36,129 nt of DNA. Source: Pseudomonadota bacterium (GTDB lineage Bacteria; Pseudomonadota; Gammaproteobacteria; Pseudomonadales; Azotimanducaceae). The notes below the pieces were generated by a model. The model was not told the DNA's origin. It ran no database searches and saw only the letters and a list, made by a program, of their open reading frames with translations. Numbering within the stretch: position 1 is the stretch's first letter; the number at the start of each line of letters is the position of its first letter. Location of the stretch: assembly GCA_009936775.1 (NCBI GenBank), contig JAACDW010000025.1:1-36129 (forward strand), in the 5' to 3' direction. The translations under genes were made by a program, and so were the position numbers. Shown here one piece after another: positions 28,487 through 36,129 of the stretch.

Positions 28487-29266
28487 ATGTGGTTAGGGGT
28501 TTTAACGCTGCTACCAGAGATGTTTGCTGCGGTTACTCAAGAGGGGGTGTTTGCCCGAGCCTTGTCCGCTGGAAGCCTGAGTCTTGAGTGTTTCAACCCC
28601 AGAGACTTTACCGAGGATAAACACCGTACCGTCGATGACCGGCCCTACGGAGGCGGCCCCGGTATGGTGATGATGGTCGAGCCGCTGCAAAGAGCGTTAG
28701 ATGCCGCCAAAGCCAAGGCACCCAAGGGCACCCAAGTCATACTCATGAGCCCTCAGGGACAGCGTTTCGACCAGCAAATGGCAATAACGGCGAGCCAGCA
28801 CGCCGGTCTGATTCTGATTTGTGGCCGCTATGAAGGAATCGACGAGCGCTTTGTCAGCCAGTACGTGGATAGCGAGTGGTCGGTAGGGGACTACGTGCTC
28901 AGTGGTGGTGAGCTACCGGCGATGACGGTTATGGACGCCATTTCTCGGCACTTACCGGGAACCTTGGGCAATCAACGGTCGGTTATTGATGAATCACACC
29001 TTGATGGAACGCTCGATTACCCTCACTATACGCGCCCTGAAATTGTCGGCGCGCAAGTGGTGCCGTCACAACTGATGAGTGGCGATCACAATCGCACCAA
29101 GCGGTATCGGCGTGCTTTGGCACTGCAAAGAACCTTGGAACGCCGCCCGGATTTATTGACGGGTAGGCTTTTCGATCCGCTAGACAGGCAATTACTAACA
29201 GCAGCTGCGCTGCAGCTCGGTCCGCACACTGTGGAGGAAGAACGTGAGAAGAAACAAGATCATTGA
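28487..29266 (+). CDS. trmD: tRNA (guanine-N1)-methyltransferase
   Basis: '[13 protein letters not shown]', '[21 protein letters not shown]', '[45 protein letters not shown]'. Start trimmed to ATG 28487. Confidence 0.97.
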   Translation: MWLGVLTLLPEMFAAVTQEGVFARALSAGSLSLECFNPRDFTEDKHRTVDDRPYGGGPGMVMMVEPLQRALDAAKAKAPKGTQVILMSPQGQRFDQQMAITASQHAGLILICGRYEGIDERFVSQYVDSEWSVGDYVLSGGELPAMTVMDAISRHLPGTLGNQRSVIDESHLDGTLDYPHYTRPEIVGAQVVPSQLMSGDHNRTKRYRRALALQRTLERRPDLLTGRLFDPLDRQLLTAAALQLGPHTVEEEREKKQDH

Positions 29267-29594
29267 AGAAATCGAGAACAGCCAACTTAAGGACGTTCCC
29301 GAATTCAGCCCTGGCGACACAATCAGTGTGCAGGTGCGGGTAAAGGAAGGTAGCCGCGAGCGTTTGCAGGTATTCGAGGGCGTGGTTATCGGCATTAAGA
29401 GCCGTGGCCTGAACTCATCCTTTATCGTGCGTAAAATTTCTCACGGCGTTGGCGTCGAGCGTACGTTTCAAACGCACAGTCCGCTGATCAGCAGCATTGA
29501 AGTGAAGCGTCGTGGCGATGTACGCCAAGCCAAACTTTACTACCTGCGAGAGCGCTCAGGTCGTTCGGCACGCATCAAAGAAAAGATCAACTAA
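29244..29594 (+). CDS. rplS: 50S ribosomal protein L19
   Basis: '[66 protein letters not shown]'. GTG start overlapping the trmD 3' end. Confidence 0.97.
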   Translation: MRRNKIIEEIENSQLKDVPEFSPGDTISVQVRVKEGSRERLQVFEGVVIGIKSRGLNSSFIVRKISHGVGVERTFQTHSPLISSIEVKRRGDVRQAKLYYLRERSGRSARIKEKIN

Positions 29595-29618
29595 AGAGCG
29601 AGCGCCTTCGCTCGATCG

Positions 29619-29646
29619 AAAAGGCCAGCATTGCTGGCCTTTTTTG
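29619..29646 (+). terminator. Rho-independent terminator after rplS
   Basis: AAGGCCAGC-ATT-GCTGGCCTTTTTT. Confidence 0.9.
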
Positions 29647-29823
29647 TTGCAGGTGTCTTTTGTCGCTGTCCTCTTTCGTCACAGGTGCATTGCCAGTTTG
29701 CCGCTGGCGTAATCCTTAGCTGCCTATCGCGCTCGATTTTGAAACCCAGTTTTGCCAACCCGCGCGCGAAATGCCGCTGCTGTCGTGTCGAAAAAAAACA
29801 ACAGATGTGCCATGTTGCCCGTC

Positions 29824-30726
29824 ATGGTTAATGCAGTTGCCTCGACAGATGAAATCGATCGCTACCTAGAGACACTTTGGCTCGAGCGTGGCCTGTCCGA
29901 AAACACATTGGCCGCCTATCGACGGGACCTCGCCTTTACCGCACAAGCGCTGGCCACTCAGGGCATTGACCAATTGACTGTGGCGCAGACCACAAATTGG
30001 CTCGATGTGCTCGCGCTGCGGCATGAGCGCAAGCTTAGCCCGCGCAGTACGGCCCGTTGGCTGAGCACACTAACAGGCTTTTATCGTCAGGCAGCTTTGC
30101 AACAGCGTATTGTCAGCGATCCCACGCAACAAATAGCTCACCCCAAGCTGGGCCGTACCTTACCTGGTGCCTGGAGTATGTCGCAGGTAGACGCCTTGCT
30201 GCAGGCTCCCGATGTACAGACACCGCTAGGCCTGCGCGACCGCAGTATGCTCGAAGTGCTCTACGCCAGCGGCTTGCGCATTACCGAACTGGGGACTCTA
30301 GAACTGACCAATGTAAATCAACGCCAAGGGGTGATTCGGGTGATGGGTAAGGGTGGCAAGGAACGCTTGGTACCTGCAGGAGAGGCGTCGTTAGCCTGGC
30401 TGGCACGCTACCTGCGCGATGCACGCCCAACCCTGCTACCGCATGGCGGGCCAATGCTATTTCCCAGTCGGCTAGGGCGCACTATGACCCGACAAACGTT
30501 CTGGCACGCGATAAAGCGCTATGCGCTGCTGGCGGGTATTGACCAAAAGGTCTCGCCGCACACCCTACGTCATGCATTTGCCACCCATCTCGTGGATAAT
30601 GGCGCGGACCTTCGAGCAGTGCAGATGATGCTTGGTCACGCAGATTTATCGACGAGACAGATTTACACCCATGTGGCCAATCAGCGTTTAAAAAACCTCG
30701 TGCTAGAACATCATCCACGCGGGTGA
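29824..30726 (+). CDS. xerD: Site-specific tyrosine recombinase XerD
   Basis: 'LSENTLAAYRRDLAFTAQAL', 'LEVLYASGLRITEL', 'VRVMGKGGKERLVP', 'SPHTLRHAFATHLVDNGADLRAVQMMLGHADLSTRQIYTHV'. Start codon uncertain (29812 or 29824). Confidence 0.95.
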   Translation: MVNAVASTDEIDRYLETLWLERGLSENTLAAYRRDLAFTAQALATQGIDQLTVAQTTNWLDVLALRHERKLSPRSTARWLSTLTGFYRQAALQQRIVSDPTQQIAHPKLGRTLPGAWSMSQVDALLQAPDVQTPLGLRDRSMLEVLYASGLRITELGTLELTNVNQRQGVIRVMGKGGKERLVPAGEASLAWLARYLRDARPTLLPHGGPMLFPSRLGRTMTRQTFWHAIKRYALLAGIDQKVSPHTLRHAFATHLVDNGADLRAVQMMLGHADLSTRQIYTHVANQRLKNLVLEHHPRG

Positions 30727-30775
30727 TATGCAGGCCTCAGCGCCTCGCCCCCATTTGTCAGCTACAGGACTACTC

Positions 30776-31615
30776 ATGCCTAATTTAGCCTTAAAACTGT
30801 TTGCGACTCGCTCTTATCGCTCCACTCGCCTGATCGGCCTGCGTCTGTCGGGCCGGGTCGGACTTGTTATGCTCCTCGGTCTGTTTACCATGTTTGGGCA
30901 GGCTGCCGCTGGCCCAGATGTGACCCAAACACAGCTGGACGCTGCAGTTGCCAAGCTGCAAGAGATCCGACCGGACCTACCAATTCATGAGGTTTATCCC
31001 ACTGCGGTAGACGGATTGTTTGGCGCTGATTTTCCAGACGGTGCCACTATGTACATTACGGCAGACGGCAAATACATGATCGTTGGTGATATGTATGCCA
31101 TCGGTAACGAGCTGTCGAATGTTTCGGAACAGCGACGCACGCTGCAGCGCAAGGCCGCCATTGCACAGGTATCGCTTGCCGATATGGTGGTCTTTCCGGC
31201 CAAGGGTAAGCCACAGGCGGTCATCAACATTTTCACCGATGTGGACTGCGGCTACTGCCGTAAGCTCCATAACGAAATCGATCAGTATGCAGAACTGGGT
31301 ATCGAGGTCCGCTACCTGGCCTATCCGCGTGAGGGGTTAGAGTCCGTCACCGCCGATACCATGCGCTCGGTTTGGTGCTCGAGCGATCCTGCCGCAGCGC
31401 TTACCCGAGCGAAGAACAGCCAGCGGATCGCCCAGCGTAACTGCCCAGACGATCCTGTCGATGAGCAATACGCGCTAGGTCGTCGGCTTGGCGTGAGCGG
31501 AACACCCTCAATTATCACCGACGATGGGGTTATGCTGCCGGGCTATGTGCCTGCTGCCCAATTGGCCCTACGCCTTGGTTTGAGTGTTCAACAGCTGCCT
31601 GAGAGAGAATTTTGA
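30776..31615 (+). CDS. dsbC: Thiol:disulfide interchange protein DsbC
   Basis: Signal peptide, 'NIFTDVDCGYCRKLHNEID' CGYC active site, 'SGTPSIITDDGVMLPGYVPAAQL'. The listed ORF opens at 30728; 30776 gives a signal-peptide-bearing start. Confidence 0.93.
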   Translation: MPNLALKLFATRSYRSTRLIGLRLSGRVGLVMLLGLFTMFGQAAAGPDVTQTQLDAAVAKLQEIRPDLPIHEVYPTAVDGLFGADFPDGATMYITADGKYMIVGDMYAIGNELSNVSEQRRTLQRKAAIAQVSLADMVVFPAKGKPQAVINIFTDVDCGYCRKLHNEIDQYAELGIEVRYLAYPREGLESVTADTMRSVWCSSDPAAALTRAKNSQRIAQRNCPDDPVDEQYALGRRLGVSGTPSIITDDGVMLPGYVPAAQLALRLGLSVQQLPEREF

Positions 31616-32898
31616 GAGAAGTAAAGTTAGGAATCGCTGGCCTTGGCACCGTTGCGCAGGGCGTATTTGCTCTTATCCAACGTAATGGCGCGCTGATACG
31701 GCAGCGCAGTGGTGTATCGCTGCGCGTCGTCAGAGTTGCCAGCCGCAGCGCGAAGCCTGAAATCGACCTGCAGGGAGCCACCTTCAGTACGGCTGTGAGC
31801 GATCTGCTGCAAGATCCAGAAGTCGACGTTATTTTAGAGTTGATGGGCGGTCAGGATACTGCTCTTGAGTTGATCCGCAGCGCACTGGCCGCCAACAAAC
31901 CCATTGTGACCGCCAATAAGGCTGTACTGACCGCCCACGGCAATGAGTTGACCGCAGGGCAGGGCGCACATTTGCTGCGTTTTGAAGCCTCAGTGGCCGG
32001 AGCCATCCCCATTATTCAAGGGATTGGTGGCGGCTTGGCCGCGAATCGGCTTAACTCTCTTGCTGGCATCATCAACGGCACCTGCAATTATATTTTCGGC
32101 GAAATGGAAGCCAATCAGACCCCGTTTGATGAGGTTCTTGCCGAAGCCCAACGCTTGGGTTATGCAGAGGCGGATCCCAGTTTCGATATTGACGGCATTG
32201 ACGCAGCGCACAAACTGACCATTTTGCTGGCCTTAGGCTTTACCGGCCAATACGACCTTTCTACCGTATTTGTTGAAGGCATTCGGCACATAACGGTGGC
32301 GGATATTCAGTTTGCCAAAGAACTTGGTTACCGCATCAAACACCTTGGCATCATCCTAAATTCCGACGCCGGCGTTGAAGCCCGCGCGCACTGCGCCCTT
32401 GTGCCCAATGATGCACTGTTGGCGCATGTGAACGGGGTACTAAACGCCGTGCAGATCAATAGCGACGGGGCAGGGGAAACTCTGTTCAGCGGGCCCGGGG
32501 CGGGTGGCGAGGCCACCGCGTCGGCTGTGCTGTCCGATGTCATAGCTCTTGCGCAGCAGGGCTCGCAGAAGAATGCGCGAGAAGCCGCAGAGGCTGTCAC
32601 CACCGCCCCTACCCTTATACCCATGAGCCAAGTCAGTAGCGCCAATTACCTGCGCATTCCAACGCTTGACCGCCCGGGTGTTTTCGCCCAAGTGACTCAA
32701 GCCCTGTCTGAATTTGCCATCAGCATTGATGCAGCCATTCAGCACGAAGCGTCCTCATCGCAGCCGGTTGTCGACATCGTACTGCTCACCGACAGCGTGC
32801 TTGAAGAAACCATGAATGCGGCACTGCAGCGTCTGCAAAGTCTCGACATCGTCGCTGCGGACATTGTTCGGCTGCGAGTCGCGCCGGCGGCGCTTTGA
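31612..32898 (+). CDS. hom: Homoserine dehydrogenase
   Basis: 'VKLGIAGLGTVAQGVF', 'PIVTANKAVLTAHGNEL', 'EASVAGAIPIIQGIGGGLAANRLNSLAGIINGTCNYIFGEM', C-terminal ACT domain. Confidence 0.97.
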   Translation: MREVKLGIAGLGTVAQGVFALIQRNGALIRQRSGVSLRVVRVASRSAKPEIDLQGATFSTAVSDLLQDPEVDVILELMGGQDTALELIRSALAANKPIVTANKAVLTAHGNELTAGQGAHLLRFEASVAGAIPIIQGIGGGLAANRLNSLAGIINGTCNYIFGEMEANQTPFDEVLAEAQRLGYAEADPSFDIDGIDAAHKLTILLALGFTGQYDLSTVFVEGIRHITVADIQFAKELGYRIKHLGIILNSDAGVEARAHCALVPNDALLAHVNGVLNAVQINSDGAGETLFSGPGAGGEATASAVLSDVIALAQQGSQKNAREAAEAVTTAPTLIPMSQVSSANYLRIPTLDRPGVFAQVTQALSEFAISIDAAIQHEASSSQPVVDIVLLTDSVLEETMNAALQRLQSLDIVAADIVRLRVAPAAL

Positions 32899-34610
32899 GC
32901 GCTAGCCCGGTGCGTATTGAGCAGCGGCAGGCGTCTAATTCTCTGGGCCTAGACGATGACCTGCTAGGGCGCGTGTATGACGCCCGTGGCATTGAAGATT
33001 CCCAGCAGTTAGAGCGCGGTCTCGGCAAGCTGCTCTCACCCGCAGACTTACCGGATATTGAACGCGCCGTCCAGCGTCTGGCCGAGGCCCTTGAGCAGAA
33101 CGAAAAAATTCTCATCGTCGGCGATTTTGATGCCGATGGCGCCACCTCGGTGGCGCTGTGTTTGTTGGCCCTGCGCGCGATGGGTGCACTGCAGGTGGAT
33201 TTTTTGGTCCCCAATCGTTTCGACTACGGCTACGGTCTGTCACCGGAAATTGTGCAGCTGGCGGCAGCCATGGAACCCAATGTGATCGTCACAGTCGATA
33301 ACGGCGTTGCCAGCGTCGATGGCGTGGCGCTGGCAAACGCATCGGGTATTGATGTCATCGTTACCGACCACCACTTACCCGGCGACGTACTGCCCGATGC
33401 CCACGCCCTCGTGAACCCCAATGTGGGCAACAACAACTTCGCTAGCAAGGCCATGGCTGGGGTTGGCGTTGCTTATTATCTGCTCAGTTGGCTACGCCAA
33501 ACCTTACGCCAGCGCGACTACTTCAGTTCCCGAGGCATCCCAGAACCCAATATGGCCCAATACCTTGATCTGGTTGCCTTGGGCACGGTGGCCGATGTGG
33601 TTCCGCTGGATCAAAACAACCGCATCTTGGTACATCAGGGCTTGCTGCGTATGCAGCGCGGTATGGTCCGGCCCGGAATAGCGGCGCTGGCAAGAGTCGC
33701 TAAGCGCGATCTGACAACCCTGTCTGCTGCAGATGTGGGATTTGCCATCGGTCCGCGCTTGAATGCGGCAGGGCGTTTGCAAGATATGAGTGTGGGCATT
33801 CGCTGCCTCGTCACCGATGACCTTGCAGAAGCCGGGCAGTTGGCAGCGGCGCTGGATGGTTTGAATCAAACTCGTCGAGACATCGAGCAGGGCATGATTA
33901 CCGATGCAGAAATGATCCTCACCCAAATCACTCCGTCCCCAGATGCAACCGGTATCGCTGTCTACCACGAGAGCTTCCATCAGGGCGTGGTGGGTATTGT
34001 CGCTGGTCGCTTGAGAGAAAAATTTCACCGACCTGCCATTGTCTTTGCCGACGCCTCGGACACGTCAGACGAACTCAAGGGTTCTGCTCGCAGCATCGAA
34101 GGCCTCAACATACGCGACGTTCTCGACAGCATCGCCACCCGCCTGCCGGGGATGCTGCTGAAATTTGGCGGGCATGCCATGGCCGCAGGATTAAGCATCA
34201 AGCGCGTGCACCTGCCACGCTTTCAAAAAGCCTTCGATAAAGCCGTTAAAGCTGCGGTCACCGCCGACATGCTGGATGCGGTGCTTCTTACCGACGGCGC
34301 ACTAACCTCAGAGCAGTTAAATCTCGACACGGTGGTGAAACTCGCCGACGCGGGACCTTGGGGTAATGGCTTTGCTGAGCCGCAATTTGTCGGCGAGTTC
34401 AAACTTGTGAATCAACGGGTAGTAGGCCAGGACCATTTACAACTGGTACTGGGATTTAATGACCGGCTCATCGACGCCATCGCCTTTCGTCAAGCGCCGC
34501 TTCAAGGCCAGCCCGAGGAGGTCAGAGTGGTCTACAAACCGGCTCTGAATGACTACGCCGGACGGCAAACCCTGCAGCTGATGGTAGAGTACCTAGAGCC
34601 GATGTCTTAG
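32895..34610 (+). CDS. recJ: Single-stranded-DNA-specific exonuclease RecJ
   Basis: 'ILIVGDFDADGATSVALCLLAL', 'VTVDNGVASVDGVALA', 'VIVTDHHLPGDVLPDAHALVNP', 'LLKFGGHAMAAGLSI'. Confidence 0.97.
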   Translation: MSASPVRIEQRQASNSLGLDDDLLGRVYDARGIEDSQQLERGLGKLLSPADLPDIERAVQRLAEALEQNEKILIVGDFDADGATSVALCLLALRAMGALQVDFLVPNRFDYGYGLSPEIVQLAAAMEPNVIVTVDNGVASVDGVALANASGIDVIVTDHHLPGDVLPDAHALVNPNVGNNNFASKAMAGVGVAYYLLSWLRQTLRQRDYFSSRGIPEPNMAQYLDLVALGTVADVVPLDQNNRILVHQGLLRMQRGMVRPGIAALARVAKRDLTTLSAADVGFAIGPRLNAAGRLQDMSVGIRCLVTDDLAEAGQLAAALDGLNQTRRDIEQGMITDAEMILTQITPSPDATGIAVYHESFHQGVVGIVAGRLREKFHRPAIVFADASDTSDELKGSARSIEGLNIRDVLDSIATRLPGMLLKFGGHAMAAGLSIKRVHLPRFQKAFDKAVKAAVTADMLDAVLLTDGALTSEQLNLDTVVKLADAGPWGNGFAEPQFVGEFKLVNQRVVGQDHLQLVLGFNDRLIDAIAFRQAPLQGQPEEVRVVYKPALNDYAGRQTLQLMVEYLEPMS

Positions 34611-34652
34611 ACTGAGCGCCGCGCACATCACACCCGAGACAAGAAAAACTTC

Positions 34653-35751
34653 ATGGCTGAAATCACCGGCATCCGCGAATACTTAAAAGACCTACAGGAG
34701 CGCGATGCAGCGCTTCGGGGGTATCTTTGACTTCGAGGAAAAGCGCGAGCGGCTGCAAGAAGTAGAGCTGGAACTGGCGGACGGGGAGGTATGGAATGAC
34801 CCCGAGCGCGCCCAGCAGCTAGGCAAGGAGCGGGCGTCCCTTGACCAGGTAGTGGGCCTGCTCAGTACCCTTGGCGACAGCCTTACTGACCTCTCCGAAT
34901 TGGCCGAAATGGCCAGCGATGAAGCCGACCAAAGTGCCCTCGATGATGTGGCAACTGAACTGCAGGGTCTTGAAGGCCAGTTGGCGGCGCTAGAGTTTCG
35001 ACGTATGTTTCAAGGGGTACTAGACGGCGCCAATTGCTATTTGGAAATTCAGTCAGGGTCTGGCGGCACCGAAGCCCAAGACTGGGCCGAAATGCTGCTA
35101 CGCATGTACCTGCGCTGGGCCGAGCAGCGCGGTTTTGCGGTGGCGGTTACAGAGGTTTCCGAGGGCGATGTGGCAGGCATTAAAAGCGCCTCAGTGATGA
35201 TTAGCGGCGAATACGCCTACGGCTGGCTGCGTACCGAAACCGGCGTACACCGATTGGTGCGCAAATCGCCGTTTGATTCCGGCAATCGTCGGCATACCTC
35301 CTTTGCCTCGGTTTTTGTGTCTGCAGAAATAGACGACGACATAGAGATCGAAATTAATCCGGCAGATGTTCGGGTTGACACCTATCGAGCCAGCGGCGCA
35401 GGCGGCCAGCATGTGAACCGTACAGACTCGGCAGTACGGCTTACCCACCTGCCCACCAATACCGTTGTACAGTGTCAAAGCGAGCGCTCTCAGCATCAAA
35501 ATAAAGACAACGCTTACAAGCAGTTGCGTGCCAAGCTCTATGAGCTGGAGCTGCAGCAGCGGCGCGCAGAACAGCAAGCCATCGAAGACGCCAAGGCGGA
35601 TATCGGCTGGGGCAGCCAAATACGCAGTTACGTACTGGATCAGTCTCGTGTTAAGGACCTGCGTACCGAGATCGAGCGCACAGATCCGACCAAGGTGCTC
35701 GACGGTGACCTAGACCCATTTATGGAAGCCTGCTTGAAAGCCGGACTTTAG
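34653..35751 (+). CDS. prfB: Peptide chain release factor 2, with programmed +1 frameshift at CTT TGA C (34725-34731)
   Basis: Frame-0 segment [25 protein letters not shown] (34653-34730), then +1 continuation [22 protein letters not shown]... with GGQ in '[21 protein letters not shown]'. Slippery site CGGGGGTATCTTTGAC. Confidence 0.97.
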
Positions 35752-35782
35752 CCCTGCGCCACTAAGATTCAGAAGGAAAATC

Positions 35783-36129
35783 ATGAGCGAAGAAAGAGAT
35801 GTATTACTCAATCGTCGGGCCAAGATGGAAGCTTGGCTGGAGAAGAGTAAGGTCTATCGAAACGATTTTCGGCGTCAGGCGCTGGCGGCAGACCTGCAAA
35901 GCAATTATGCCAACCAAGACAAAGCCGGCTTGGCAGAGGCCGGAGTGCGTACGGCGGTGGCTGGCAGAGTCATGCTGCGGCGCGTTATGGGTAAGGCCAG
36001 CTTCGTTACCCTGCAAGATGTTAGCGGGCAAATTCAGTGTTATCTCACCAAGAACGACCTGGGCGACGACGAATACGAAGACTTTTCCCAGTTTTGGGAA
36101 ATGGGCGATATCGTCGGCGTTAGCGGCAC
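35783..36129 (+). CDS. lysS: Lysyl-tRNA synthetase, N-terminal part (truncated by window end)
   Basis: ATG at 35783 after AAGGAAAA; 'MSEERDVLLNRRAKMEAWLEKSKVYRNDFRRQALAADLQSNYAN...VAGRVMLRRVMGKASFVTLQDVSGQIQCYLTKNDLG' OB-fold; downstream of prfB. Confidence 0.93.
   Translation, partial: MSEERDVLLNRRAKMEAWLEKSKVYRNDFRRQALAADLQSNYANQDKAGLAEAGVRTAVAGRVMLRRVMGKASFVTLQDVSGQIQCYLTKNDLGDDEYEDFSQFWEMGDIVGVSG

Noticed and set aside
33504-34028. 174-aa minus-strand ORF antisense to recJ
   Set aside because: Inside the well-supported recJ CDS and has no family motifs.

Overview
A 36.1 kb gammaproteobacterial chromosomal window, mostly core genome plus two accessory-looking islands. Left part: 3' end of a TonB-dependent receptor, a decayed EamA/DMT permease, and a divergent locus with a class II aldolase and a DUF1537/OtnK-like kinase on the minus strand facing two tandem cyclase-family proteins on the plus strand. 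Both cyclases have an altered metal-binding motif. Next come a GFA-family protein, an enoyl-CoA hydratase, and a four-gene heavy-metal operon (beta-barrel-like secreted protein, HMA protein, MerT-like membrane protein, CsoR-family regulator). A near-perfect CsoR-type operator overlaps the -10 and start codon of that operon, implying a leaderless mRNA. The core part holds an apparent ABM-TadA fusion, purL, a NUDIX hydrolase, a gamma carbonic anhydrase, purT, leuA (with a Leu-rich candidate leader peptide upstream), a CorC/HlyC protein, ypjD-like, an orphan GltB-domain protein, ffh, rpsP-rimM-trmD-rplS, xerD-dsbC-hom-recJ-prfB (with the programmed +1 frameshift) and partial lysS. No tRNA, rRNA, CRISPR array or intact mobile element was recognised. 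All assignments come from reading the sequence and remembered family motifs; no database search was run.
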